DNA of 64,000 nucleotides from JAHEZL01 sp964406465 (GTDB lineage: Bacteria > Bacteroidota > Bacteroidia > Flavobacteriales_C > GCA-002722245), in NCBI GenBank assembly GCA_964406465.1, contig CAYORT010000007.1, positions 1 to 64,000 of the forward strand. The letters are read 5' to 3'. Numbering within the stretch: position 1 is the stretch's first letter; the number at the start of each line of letters is the position of its first letter. Below, one piece after another: positions 25,174 through 33,280 of this stretch. Both the position numbers and the translations under genes were made by a program. Below the pieces are notes generated by a model. That model ran no database searches. It worked only from the letters and a program-made list of their open reading frames with translations, and was not told the DNA's origin.

Positions 25174-25242
25174 GTAGGGGCGAGCTGCCGCTCGCCCGTT
25201 TTATGGCATTGTGGGCGTCCGTCAGCCGACGGTCGCCCCTAC
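25174..25242. repeat. Composite palindromic repeat element
   Basis: Outer arms GTAGGGGCGA (25174-25183) and TCGCCCCTAC (25233-25242) enclose two hairpins: GGGCGAGC-TGCC-GCTCGCCC (25178-25197) and CCGTC-AGCC-GACGG (25219-25232) with GGGCG/CGCCC below it. GC content is far above the flanks. This layout is that of short dispersed REP/MITE-like repeats found in several phyla. It may also terminate transcription after the M1 gene. Confidence 0.7.
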
Positions 25243-25307
25243 AAAAATGCTTGCTAATCCTTTAATATTCCCATTATTCTCTTATTTTTGACCCTTCAAC
25301 AAAAAAT

Positions 25308-26114
25308 ATGTCGGTAAAGAAAAATTTAGTATTAGGTGGTTCAGGGATGATAGGTTCTCATCTTTGTAAGTACTTGCTTTCAAAAGGAGAAGAGGTAATC
25401 AATCTCGATATTTTAAACGGTTTCGATTTACGCAAAGATGATTTAAGTAAATACAAAGACGTAGATTTTGTTTGGTTTTTGGCTTGGGAAGTAGGCGGAG
25501 CGAAGTTCCTTACCGATAAAAACAATTACATCGCTATCATTAAAAATAACACTCAAATTTGTGAGCGTGTTTTTACCTTTTTAGAAGAAACTAAAATTCC
25601 TTTTCTTTTCGCTAGCACTCAGCTTGCTGCTCCTGATAACGTGTATGGTGTGACCAAGCTATTGGGTGAAAACTGGACCAAAGCTCTTGGTGGAAAAATC
25701 GTTAGATTTTGGAATGTATATGGATGGGAAGATCCGGGTGAGAAATCTCATGTAATTACCGATATGGTGCTCAATGCACTAACTAAAAAACACATTCAGT
25801 TAATGACCACCGGGGTGGAGGAACGTCAGTTTATTTATGGTGCTGATTGCGTTAAAAATCTATACCTCATAAAATCTTTGAAAGAAGATGAGTTTGATTT
25901 ATCTAATGGTGATTGGATTTCAATTAAGAAATTGGGCGAAACAATAGCTGCTAAATTAGGTGCTACAGTATCTCTTGGTGATGTTAAAGGCTACAACAAC
26001 CATATTGACCCTAAATTTAATACCCATTACTTCAGTTTCGATTACGATTTAAGCAAGGGGCTTGATGAGGTGATAGAAAATGGTAAGAAATACTTGGCCG
26101 AAAAATCAAAGTAG
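25308..26114 (+). CDS. NAD-dependent epimerase/dehydratase
   Basis: 268-residue extended short-chain dehydrogenase with the Rossmann motif VLGGSGMIGSHLCKYLLSKG, an acidic residue for NAD ribose at the end of strand 2 (NLDILNG), FASTQLAAPDNVYGVTKLLGE with the catalytic Y-x-x-x-K, and RFWNVYGWEDPG. Such enzymes modify nucleotide sugars. It stands 6 bases ahead of an MBOAT gene and is the first gene of a five-gene run with an O-acyltransferase, an SGNH-like protein and a carrier protein, so its product may feed the molecule that is acylated. Confidence 0.85.
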   Translation: MSVKKNLVLGGSGMIGSHLCKYLLSKGEEVINLDILNGFDLRKDDLSKYKDVDFVWFLAWEVGGAKFLTDKNNYIAIIKNNTQICERVFTFLEETKIPFLFASTQLAAPDNVYGVTKLLGENWTKALGGKIVRFWNVYGWEDPGEKSHVITDMVLNALTKKHIQLMTTGVEERQFIYGADCVKNLYLIKSLKEDEFDLSNGDWISIKKLGETIAAKLGATVSLGDVKGYNNHIDPKFNTHYFSFDYDLSKGLDEVIENGKKYLAEKSK

Positions 26115-26120
26115 TAGATT

Positions 26121-27563
26121 ATGCTTTTTAACTCCTTTGAATTTTTAATTTTCTTTCCAGTTGTTACCATTCTCTATTTTTTACTTCCACACCGCTTTCG
26201 TTGGATACACTTGCTAATCGCGAGTTGTGCCTTTTACATGTTTTTCATTTGGTACTACTTCTTAATCTTAGTTTTCACCATTATTATCGATTATTACGCT
26301 GGTATATTGATTGAAGACACACTCGACCCCGTTAAACGAAAGCGATGGCTATTGCTGAGTGTTGTGGCCAACGTTGGTGTTCTCTGTGTTTTTAAATATT
26401 ACAACTTTTTTACCGACAACATAAATACCGTTTTTGGTTATGATGTAGCGAAAGGTGAAGGACTTCCATACCTCGATATGATTTTGCCCATAGGTTTGTC
26501 GTTTCATACTTTTCAGGCAATGAGCTACACTATTGAAGTCCATAGGGGCGTGCAAAAGGCAGAACGACATTTTGGTATCTATGCCTTGTATGTAATGTTT
26601 TATCCGCAGTTGGTGGCCGGTCCGATTGAACGCCCTCAAAATGTGTTACATCAATTTTACGAAAAACATAGCTTCAATTACGAAAGAGCCATTAGTGGCT
26701 TGCGACTCATGTTGTGGGGATTGTTTAAGAAAGTGGTGGTGGCAGATAGGTTGGCGCTCTATGTTGATGCTGTGTATGATAATCCACACAACTACGAAGG
26801 ATTTCCTCTAATGTGGGCGACTGTATTTTTTGCCTTTCAGGTGTACTGCGATTTTTCTGGATATTCTGATATAGCGCTTGGTTCGGCTCGCGTGATGGGC
26901 TTTGACTTGATGAAGAATTTCAATGTTCCCTATTGGGCTAAGTCTATTTCAGATTTTTGGAGAAAATGGCACATTTCCCTAAACACTTGGTTTGTTGATT
27001 ATGTTTATACTCCAATTGTGGTTGAAAAAAGACATTGGGATAAAATGGCAGTGGTGTTTGCCGTAATGGTTACTTTTTCGTTGAGTGGTTTGTGGCACGG
27101 TGCAAAATGGACCTTTGTAATTTGGGGGTCCCTGCACGGATTGGCACTCACATACGATTTCTTGTCGAAGAAAAAGAGAAAGGCTTGGGCTAAAAAAATT
27201 CCTTCTTTCGTTTATGATCCAGTGAGTTGGGCTATCACTTTCGCATTTGTGTGTTTTAGCTACATTTTCTTTCGTGCCGATAAAATTTCCGACGCATTTT
27301 ATGTGATCTCCCATGCGTCTAAAATAAATATTCATCACTTTTTTGGCGTGCCACTTTTTACAAAAACGTTTTACATCATTTGCTTGATATCAATTGCAGT
27401 GGTGATGTTTGCAGAAAAAATTTACACTTCAAACAGTAAAGAAAAAGTGCTGCACCTGCTGTCACAGAAAGGTGTAAGCTACGCTTACTTCTTCACCTTG
27501 CTTTTGCTGATTTATATGTTTGGAATATTTGAGAAACAAAGTTTCGTTTATTTTCAATTTTAA
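26121..27563 (+). CDS. MBOAT family O-acyltransferase (DltB/AlgI-like)
   Basis: 480-residue polytopic membrane enzyme that transfers acyl groups to an exported polysaccharide, teichoic acid or similar acceptor. Visible MBOAT features: MLFNSFEFLIFFPVVTILYFLLP, LPIGLSFHTFQAMSYTIEVHRG, VAGPIERPQNVLHQF, YCDFSGYSDIALGSARVMG, FWRKWHISLNTWFVDYVYTP and the catalytic histidine in LSGLWHGAKWTFVIWGSLHG. The stop overlaps the next ATG by one base. The gene set that follows (SGNH-like protein, carrier protein) is that of a dlt-type system. Confidence 0.92.
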   Translation: MLFNSFEFLIFFPVVTILYFLLPHRFRWIHLLIASCAFYMFFIWYYFLILVFTIIIDYYAGILIEDTLDPVKRKRWLLLSVVANVGVLCVFKYYNFFTDNINTVFGYDVAKGEGLPYLDMILPIGLSFHTFQAMSYTIEVHRGVQKAERHFGIYALYVMFYPQLVAGPIERPQNVLHQFYEKHSFNYERAISGLRLMLWGLFKKVVVADRLALYVDAVYDNPHNYEGFPLMWATVFFAFQVYCDFSGYSDIALGSARVMGFDLMKNFNVPYWAKSISDFWRKWHISLNTWFVDYVYTPIVVEKRHWDKMAVVFAVMVTFSLSGLWHGAKWTFVIWGSLHGLALTYDFLSKKKRKAWAKKIPSFVYDPVSWAITFAFVCFSYIFFRADKISDAFYVISHASKINIHHFFGVPLFTKTFYIICLISIAVVMFAEKIYTSNSKEKVLHLLSQKGVSYAYFFTLLLLIYMFGIFEKQSFVYFQF

Positions 27564-28501
27564 TGAAAGGAATTAAACTCATAGTAGAAGTTGCTTTATT
27601 GCTGGTGATACTGGCTGGAGCAGGCTATTTAATTGAAAAGAAGTACGAAAAGTTTGAAACTGCGGCCGATCAAATTTTTAAAAATTATAACTTGTACAAG
27701 AACGACTCTATAGTAGTTATATTAGGAAGTTCACACGCTTTAATGTTAGACGATTATTATCCAGATACTTCGAAATACGTGGTTAATTTTTCGATAGGCG
27801 GACAAGATTTGTTTAGAGAGAATATGGTCCTCAAAAAAATTGTAAAGGATGGGGCTAAGATTCAGCAGGTAATACTTTGTCTCGATTTCGATGCACTGGG
27901 GTATAACCAAGTGTTGTCGGGAGAAGGCTACATCGACAAGCAATACTACAAATATCTTGATACGCTTTACGATGATAGTTTCACCAACAGATTGATGGGC
28001 TCTTCTTCTTTTTTTCGATCCAATAGAGATATTTCATTTTTGTTTCAAGAGCCACAAGTTTCTGTTTTGGTGAAAACAAAAGGTGGTAATGCTAACGGTT
28101 TACCTTATGTGCCTGTTGGTAACGGTTCGCTTAACGACGAAGATTGTAAGGGTAGAGCCATTGAGCATTCTTCCATTAAATTTAAAAAAGAGTTGGTGGG
28201 TGAAAATATATCATATTTGGAAAATATAGCGACTTTATGCAATACGAATCACATAAACCTTGTAATAATAACTACACCAAAGATGCAATGTTATTGTGAC
28301 CATTCGAATAAGGAAAATATTGAATTGGCTAAGTATGAAATTACAGAACATTTAATGAAATTTGAAGTTTTCAGTAACTATCATGACTTTTACAACGATA
28401 CCTCATTTGTAGCTGATGATTTCGTCGATTATGATCACCTCAATCAAAATGGAGTGAAAAAGCTTTATCAAAAATTAAATGCTATTTTCGTAAAAAAATA
28501 A
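27563..28501 (+). CDS. Membrane-anchored SGNH-like protein (DltD/AlgJ-type partner)
   Basis: 312 residues: one N-terminal membrane helix (IKLIVEVALLLVILAGAGYLIE) and an exported SGNH-hydrolase-like domain with block I IVVILGSSHALMLDD and a late D-x-x-H motif (VDYDHLNQNGVKKLYQKL). The middle contains CYCDHS. In dlt and alginate acylation systems such a protein works with the MBOAT enzyme to place or edit the acyl group on the outer face of the membrane. It overlaps the MBOAT gene by one base and precedes the carrier protein gene by 5 bases. Family assignment is by topology, motifs and context. Confidence 0.68.
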   Translation: MKGIKLIVEVALLLVILAGAGYLIEKKYEKFETAADQIFKNYNLYKNDSIVVILGSSHALMLDDYYPDTSKYVVNFSIGGQDLFRENMVLKKIVKDGAKIQQVILCLDFDALGYNQVLSGEGYIDKQYYKYLDTLYDDSFTNRLMGSSSFFRSNRDISFLFQEPQVSVLVKTKGGNANGLPYVPVGNGSLNDEDCKGRAIEHSSIKFKKELVGENISYLENIATLCNTNHINLVIITTPKMQCYCDHSNKENIELAKYEITEHLMKFEVFSNYHDFYNDTSFVADDFVDYDHLNQNGVKKLYQKLNAIFVKK

Positions 28502-28506
28502 GAGTC

Positions 28507-28749
28507 ATGACAGTTAACGATATCATCAGCCAATACCAGGAAATTTTTAAAGATGTACTTGATAATGACGATGTGGTTTTAAAATATGAAACTACAGCAG
28601 CTGATGTAGAAGATTGGGATTCATTAAGCCATATTCAAATTGTTGTTGCCATTGAGAAGCATTTCAAAGTGAAGTTTACTACTGCCGAAATTCGTGAGTT
28701 TAAGAATGTTGGCGAGATGTGTGAAGCTACTTTGAAAAAATTATCATAA
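28507..28749 (+). CDS. Acyl carrier protein-like (DltC-type)
   Basis: 80 residues with the carrier-protein motif DWDSLSHIQIVVAIEKHF; Ser39 would carry 4'-phosphopantetheine. It is not the housekeeping fatty-acid ACP (which is usually beside fabF), and sits between the SGNH-like gene and a small lipoprotein gene with a one-base overlap to the latter. The context suggests that it presents an acyl or aminoacyl group to the MBOAT enzyme. No DltA-like adenylating enzyme is adjacent, so the loading enzyme must be encoded elsewhere. Confidence 0.85.
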   Translation: MTVNDIISQYQEIFKDVLDNDDVVLKYETTAADVEDWDSLSHIQIVVAIEKHFKVKFTTAEIREFKNVGEMCEATLKKLS

Positions 28750-29138
28750 TGCTGCGATTAAAGTCGGCACTTTTTCTCTCCTTACTTTTACTACTCTTTT
28801 CGTGTAAAAAAAGCACCAGCTATCAAGTGATGTTGTACAACAATAGTGCTGAACAACTCAAGGTTAAGGTGTATTCAAATGAGGTGGCGCTTGAAAAAGA
28901 TTCTGTAGTGCTCAATCCTTCACAGGAATATGAAATTTACTATAGAGAAGAAGAGGGTATCAATAGCATTTACAATTGTAAGATGATTCTCGATTCGGTT
29001 ATTTGCTACTCAGCTACCCATAAAATGAAGGTCTTAACTCATTCGCAGGCTTTTTGGCAATACACCGAAATGCCCGGTAAATATCAAGAACAGCATAAAT
29101 GTTCGCTTGCGATAGGGGGCGGCGACACAATTCAATAG
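28749..29138 (+). CDS. Small lipoprotein of the MBOAT cassette
   Basis: 129 residues with a lipoprotein signal (MLRLKSALFLSLLLLLFSC, Cys19). The mature part is a compact, beta-rich domain (YQVMLYNNSAEQLKVKVYSNEVAL). No family recognised. It overlaps the carrier protein gene by one base (TAATG at 28747-28751), so it is the fifth gene of the operon. A periplasmic role next to the SGNH-like protein is possible but unproven. Confidence 0.62.
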   Translation: MLRLKSALFLSLLLLLFSCKKSTSYQVMLYNNSAEQLKVKVYSNEVALEKDSVVLNPSQEYEIYYREEEGINSIYNCKMILDSVICYSATHKMKVLTHSQAFWQYTEMPGKYQEQHKCSLAIGGGDTIQ

Positions 29139-29155
29139 AATTATTTTCAAAAATC

Positions 29156-29186
29156 TTGTGTGGTTAATTCTTTATTATTACATTTG
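29156..29186 (+). promoter_or_regulatory. rpmG promoter with TTTGCCGTCC start region
   Basis: TTG at 29156-29158, 20 bases, then TACATTTG at 29179-29186, an exact TAnnTTTG. The first transcribed region TTTGCCGTCCTTAAAAA (29183-29199) is identical to that of rpmB, at the same distance to the start codon within one base. Confidence 0.68.
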
Positions 29187-29208
29187 CCGTCCTTAAAAAG
29201 TTAAGATA

Positions 29209-29391
29209 ATGGCAAAGAAAGGCAACAGGATACAAGTGATTTTAGAGTGCACTGAGCATAAAACCTCAGGTGAGAAAGGCACTTCACGTTATATCACTAC
29301 TAAAAACAGGAAAAATACTCCTGATAGAATTGAGTTGAAAAAATACAACCCAATCCTTAAGAAATACACTATTCATAAAGAAATTAAATAA
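29209..29391 (+). CDS. rpmG: 50S ribosomal protein L33
   Basis: 60 residues: MAKKGNRIQVILECTEHKTSGEKGTSRYITTKNRKNTPDRIELKKYNPILKKYTIHKEIK. This is the Bacteroidota form of L33 with a single Cys (in LECTEH) instead of the four zinc-binding cysteines of some L33 proteins. It is followed 7 bases later by a DUF4295 gene and then ftsY, the usual order in this phylum. Confidence 0.95.
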   Translation: MAKKGNRIQVILECTEHKTSGEKGTSRYITTKNRKNTPDRIELKKYNPILKKYTIHKEIK

Positions 29392-29398
29392 GTAAGTC

Positions 29399-29554
29399 AT
29401 GGCTAAGAAAACGGTAGCGAGCTTTAAAGATAAATCAGCTGGTAAATCATATACCAAAGTGATTAAAGTTGTTAAATCACCAAAAGGTGCATATTCTTTC
29501 AGAGAAGAAATGGTGCCTAATGACTTGGTGAATTCAGTATTGGCTGGCAAGTAA
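29399..29554 (+). CDS. DUF4295-type small basic protein
   Basis: A short gene of 51 codons from ATG 29399 to TAA 29552-29554. The product starts MAKKTVASFKDKSAGKSYTKV and ends VPNDLVNSVLAGK, matching the DUF4295 family, which Bacteroidota encode between rpmG and ftsY. It is small and basic and likely ribosome-associated; the exact role is unknown. A terminator follows at 29577. Confidence 0.88.
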   Translation: MAKKTVASFKDKSAGKSYTKVIKVVKSPKGAYSFREEMVPNDLVNSVLAGK

Positions 29555-29576
29555 TTGTGAAAGCAAAGTCTTTACA

Positions 29577-29608
29577 AAAAGCTTCTATCGAAAGATAGGG
29601 GCTTTTTT
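29577..29608 (+). terminator. Intrinsic terminator after rpmG-DUF4295
   Basis: Stem AAAAGCTTCTATC / GATAGGGGCTTTT with two T-G wobbles, tetraloop GAAA, ending in a T-tract. It separates the ribosomal genes from ftsY. Confidence 0.82.
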
Positions 29609-29640
29609 AGTTACTTTTGTTTGAGGTTATGATAGCTAAT

Positions 29641-29667
29641 ATTGAACTTGAACATTAAACATTGAAC
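29641..29667. repeat. Heptanucleotide array before ftsY
   Basis: ATTGAAC, TTGAAC (one base short), ATTAAAC, ATTGAAC in tandem, ending 7 bases before the ftsY ATG at 29675. Confidence 0.65.
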
Positions 29668-29674
29668 GAATTGT

Positions 29675-30625
29675 ATGGCATTTTTCGGACTCTTCGGAAA
29701 AGATAAAAAAGAAAAACTCGATCAGGGTTTAGCGAAAACAAAAGAAAGTGTTTTCTCTAAATTGGCTCGTGCTGTGGTAGGCAAATCTACCGTAGATGCT
29801 GAGGTTTTAGATAACCTTGAAGAGGTGCTTATAACTTCTGATGTTGGGGTAGAAACTACGCTTAAAATTATCAAAAGAATTGAAGCTAGAGTATCGAAAG
29901 ATAAGTACATGGGTACTTCCGAGCTAAATGGAATGTTAAGAGAGGAGATTGCTTCCCTTTTGGAAGAAAGTAACTCGGGTGACGGAAAGGATTTCGACAT
30001 TACTTTACCCGCTAAACCATACGTTATCATGGTGGTTGGTGTTAACGGGGTTGGAAAAACTACTTCTATAGGAAAAATTGCTTATCAATTTAAAAAGGCT
30101 GGAAAAAAGGTAATGTTGGGCGCTGCAGATACTTTTCGTGCCGCAGCTGTTGATCAATTGAAAATTTGGGCTTCTCGTGTTGATGTTCCTATTGTTGAAC
30201 AGGGAATGAATGCCGATCCAGCATCGGTGGCCTACGATACCTTACAATCGGCAAAAGCAAAGGATATCGACGTTGTGATTATCGACACAGCCGGACGCTT
30301 ACACAATAAAGTGGGCTTGATGAATGAGCTTACCAAAATCAAAAAAGTGATGGAGAAAGTGGTGCCCGGCGCTCCGCATGAAGTATTGCTGGTGTTAGAT
30401 GGTTCTACCGGACAGAACGCCATAGAACAAGCCAAGCAGTTTACTCTTGCTACAGATGTGACGGCTCTTGCTCTTACAAAGCTTGATGGTACCGCGAAAG
30501 GTGGCGTTGTCATTGGTATTTCCGATCAATTTAAAATTCCGGTTAAATATATCGGTGTAGGAGAAGGAATGGAAGATTTACAGGTGTTTCATCGTAAAGA
30601 ATTTGTTGATTCTTTATTCGGTTAA
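29675..30625 (+). CDS. ftsY: Signal recognition particle receptor FtsY
   Basis: 316-residue SRP receptor GTPase that docks ribosome-SRP complexes at the membrane. It has the NG domain complete: GVNGVGKTTSIGKIAYQF (P-loop), AADTFRAAAVDQL, DTAGRLHN, TKLDGTAKGG, and the terminal VGEGMEDLQVFHRKEFVDSLFG. The acidic A domain of E. coli FtsY is replaced by a short lysine-rich N-terminus (KDKKEKLDQGLAKTKES), as usual for the phylum. It is followed 9 bases later by rimO. Confidence 0.95.
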   Translation: MAFFGLFGKDKKEKLDQGLAKTKESVFSKLARAVVGKSTVDAEVLDNLEEVLITSDVGVETTLKIIKRIEARVSKDKYMGTSELNGMLREEIASLLEESNSGDGKDFDITLPAKPYVIMVVGVNGVGKTTSIGKIAYQFKKAGKKVMLGAADTFRAAAVDQLKIWASRVDVPIVEQGMNADPASVAYDTLQSAKAKDIDVVIIDTAGRLHNKVGLMNELTKIKKVMEKVVPGAPHEVLLVLDGSTGQNAIEQAKQFTLATDVTALALTKLDGTAKGGVVIGISDQFKIPVKYIGVGEGMEDLQVFHRKEFVDSLFG

Positions 30626-30634
30626 TATTTTATC

Positions 30635-31948
30635 ATGAAAACTAAAACCCTCAAAAAGAATAAAGTCAATGTAGTGACTTTAGGTTGTTCTAAAAATATC
30701 TTCGATTCTGAAGTATTAATGGGACAGCTAAAAGCCAATAATTTTGAGGTGGAACACGAGTCTACCAAGAAAGATGCTGCAATTTTAATCATCAATACTT
30801 GTGGCTTTATCGATAATGCAAAACAACAATCTATCGACACCATTCTCGAGGCGGTTTCGGCAAAAGAAAAAGGTTTGGTGGAAAAAGTATACGTTACAGG
30901 TTGCCTTTCTGAGCGCTATAAACCCGATTTAGAAAAGGAAATTCCAAACGTTGATGAGTATTTTGGTACACGTGATTTACCTCGTTTGTTGAAGACTCTT
31001 AAAGCCGACTATAAACATGAATTGGTGGGTGAGCGCTTGTTAACCACACCCAATCATTACGCCTACATGAAGATTTCTGAAGGCTGTGATCGTCCGTGTT
31101 CTTTTTGTGCGATTCCTTTGATGCGTGGCCAGCACAAATCTACACCAATCGAAGAGATTGTGTCGCAGGCTAAAACTCTTGCAGCTAAAGGAGTTAAAGA
31201 GTTAATGTTGATCGCACAAGATTTAACTTATTATGGCTTAGATATCTACGGAAAAAGAAATTTATCTGAGTTGTTAAAGCATATTTCAGATGTAGATGGA
31301 ATCGACTGGATTCGTTTGCATTATGCATTTCCACATGGTTTTCCTATGGATGTGCTGGATGTGATGAATGATAGAGAGAATATCTGTAAGTATTTAGATA
31401 TGCCTTTGCAACACATCTCCGATCCTGTTTTAAAATCCATGCGCAGAGGCACCACCAAGGCAAAAACCAATGCTTTGTTAGAAGATATTCGCGCTAAAGT
31501 TCCTGGTATTTCACTAAGAACTACTTTGATTGTTGGTTATCCTGGTGAAACAGAAAAAGATTTCAATGTGATGAAAGAGTGGGTAGCCGAGCAAAAATTC
31601 GACAGATTGGGTGCCTTCACTTACTCGCATGAAGAAAATACGCATGCCCACAAATTAAACGATGATGTTCCTGCCGAGGTTAAACAACAGCGTGCAGAAG
31701 AAATCATGGACATACAATCGAACATTTCTTACGATAAAAATCAAGAGAAAATTGGTCAGACTTTAAAAGTATTATTCGATAGAGCAGAAGGAGGTAATTT
31801 CATTGGCCGCACCGAATTCGATTCACCAGAAGTGGATAATGAAGTGCTTGTTCCTACTAAAGGAAACTACGTTCGTATTGGAGATTTCGCCAATGTGAAA
31901 ATTGAAAGCGCTGACTTCTTTGATTTGACAGGGAGTGTGGTGAAATAG
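30635..31948 (+). CDS. rimO: Ribosomal protein S12 methylthiotransferase RimO
   Basis: 437-residue radical-SAM enzyme that adds a methylthio group to an Asp of ribosomal protein S12. Layout: N-terminal UPF0004 domain with three cluster cysteines (VTLGCSKN, INTCGF, VTGCLSERY), radical-SAM motif GCDRPCSFCAIPLMRG (CxxxCxxC), and a C-terminal TRAM domain (VLFDRAEGGNFIGRTEFDSPEVDNEV). GCSKN with RPCSFCAIP separates RimO from MiaB, which is also in this window. Ends at an inverted-repeat element shared with the convergent trhO. Confidence 0.95.
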   Translation: MKTKTLKKNKVNVVTLGCSKNIFDSEVLMGQLKANNFEVEHESTKKDAAILIINTCGFIDNAKQQSIDTILEAVSAKEKGLVEKVYVTGCLSERYKPDLEKEIPNVDEYFGTRDLPRLLKTLKADYKHELVGERLLTTPNHYAYMKISEGCDRPCSFCAIPLMRGQHKSTPIEEIVSQAKTLAAKGVKELMLIAQDLTYYGLDIYGKRNLSELLKHISDVDGIDWIRLHYAFPHGFPMDVLDVMNDRENICKYLDMPLQHISDPVLKSMRRGTTKAKTNALLEDIRAKVPGISLRTTLIVGYPGETEKDFNVMKEWVAEQKFDRLGAFTYSHEENTHAHKLNDDVPAEVKQQRAEEIMDIQSNISYDKNQEKIGQTLKVLFDRAEGGNFIGRTEFDSPEVDNEVLVPTKGNYVRIGDFANVKIESADFFDLTGSVVK

Positions 31949-31967
31949 CGATTTAGGTTTGATAAGT

Positions 31968-32057
31968 AGGACAATAGTTCCTTCGTTCCTCAGGATGACA
32001 ACCACAGTAAAGATGAGCTTTGTATGTCATCCTGAGGAACGAAGGAACTATTGTCCT
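31968..32057. repeat. Perfect 33-bp inverted repeat between rimO and trhO
   Basis: The left arm 31968-32000 (from AGGACAATAGTTCC to CAGGATGACA) and the right arm 32025-32057 (from TGTCATCCTGAGG to TATTGTCCT) are exact reverse complements, with a 24-base spacer. A core of the type TGTCATCCTGAGGAACGAAG is a recurring intergenic repeat in bacterial genomes. It may act as a two-way terminator for the convergent genes. Confidence 0.85.
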
Positions 32058-32068
32058 TCACGTTTAAT

Positions 32069-33121
32069 TTATTCTTTCTTCCTCTCCGCCAAAACATCCC
32101 TCAAATTCGGTCTCAATCTACTCTTATAAACCGAAAGTGCGTTTTCCTTTTTTTGTCCTTTTCGAATTGCTTTTTGCTCCTCTATTGGTAACGAAGCAAT
32201 GTGCATACATTCAGGAGTGCAACAACCATTCATCTCTTTTGCACACTTTTCACACTGTATAAATAGCAAATGGCAATCATCATTGGCACAATTCACATGC
32301 GTATCACATGGTGCGCCACATTGATGACAGTGCGCAATTACATCATTAGTAATTCTTTCGCCTACACGTTCGTCAAACACGAAATTTTTACCAATAAACT
32401 TAGAAGGCAAACCTTCGGCTTTTATTTGTCGAACATAGTCGATGATTCCACCATGCAATTGATTAACATCTTGAAATCCGTGATGTTTAAAGTAGGCACT
32501 TGCTTTTTCACAGCGCACACCACCGGTGCAATACATCAATATCTTCTTGTCTTTTTTGTCTTTTAATTCTTCTAGAACGATGGGTAATTCTTCACGAAAT
32601 GTATCGGCATCGGGAGTGATAGCGCCTTCAAATTTGCCAACTTCACTTTCGTAATGATTTCGCATGTCTACCACAATGGTGTTTTCATCTTCCATTGCTT
32701 CGTTAAATTCTTTTGCGGTAAGGTGTTTTCCTACGTTGGTAACATCGAAGGTGTCGTCGGGTAAGCCGTCGGCAACTATTTTCGGACGCACCTTAATAGT
32801 GAGTTTATAGAATGATTTTCCGTCGTCTTCTACTGCTATTTTAAATGGAACCTCGTTGAATCGCACGTCGGAATACAACTCTTTTTTAAAGGCATCGAAA
32901 TTGTCCTCCGGAACACTCATCTGAGCGTTGATTCCTTCGTGAGCCACATAAATTCTTCCTAGGATATTTAACTTTTGCCATTTAGCGAAAAGTTCATCGC
33001 GCAATTCTTGCGGATTTTCAATAATAACGTAGCGATAAAACGAAACGGTAGTACGTTTAATGGTTTCTTCCTGTATTCGTTTTTTAAGCTCCTTTTTGTT
33101 AACTCTGTTTTGCAGTAACAT
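32069..33121 (-). CDS. trhO: tRNA uridine(34) hydroxylase / rhodanese-related protein TrhO
   Basis: 350 residues. TrhO (YceA) makes 5-hydroxyuridine at the tRNA wobble position. The N-terminal UPF0176-type acylphosphatase-like region (YVAHEGINAQMSVPE) is followed by a rhodanese domain with active Cys198 in YCTGGVRCEKASAYF. A Cys/His-rich C-terminal tail (HCHQCGAPCDTHVNCAND, then CEKCAKEMNGCC) looks like a zinc site. Convergent with rimO; both end at the inverted repeat. Confidence 0.92.
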   Translation of the reverse strand: MLLQNRVNKKELKKRIQEETIKRTTVSFYRYVIIENPQELRDELFAKWQKLNILGRIYVAHEGINAQMSVPEDNFDAFKKELYSDVRFNEVPFKIAVEDDGKSFYKLTIKVRPKIVADGLPDDTFDVTNVGKHLTAKEFNEAMEDENTIVVDMRNHYESEVGKFEGAITPDADTFREELPIVLEELKDKKDKKILMYCTGGVRCEKASAYFKHHGFQDVNQLHGGIIDYVRQIKAEGLPSKFIGKNFVFDERVGERITNDVIAHCHQCGAPCDTHVNCANDDCHLLFIQCEKCAKEMNGCCTPECMHIASLPIEEQKAIRKGQKKENALSVYKSRLRPNLRDVLAERKKE

Positions 33122-33148
33122 AGTTTCGGGGATTTAAAAATTAGTGGG

Positions 33149-33178
33149 CAAAGATACGGAAAATAATTCTCTAGTAAA
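33149..33178 (-). promoter_or_regulatory. Promoter of trhO
   Basis: On the minus strand TATCTTTG (33149-33156) matches TAnnTTTG, with TTTA (33175-33178) 18 bases further upstream as a weak -33 element. The trhO ATG is at 33121. Confidence 0.52.
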
Positions 33179-33280
33179 GTTTACTTGATTTGTGTTTGCC
33201 TTTGCTATTTTGCTATTCCAACCATTTTTTGTTTTGTGTTTCGTTGAGGATTGAACTTTTTTTGAGTCAAACCTCAATCT

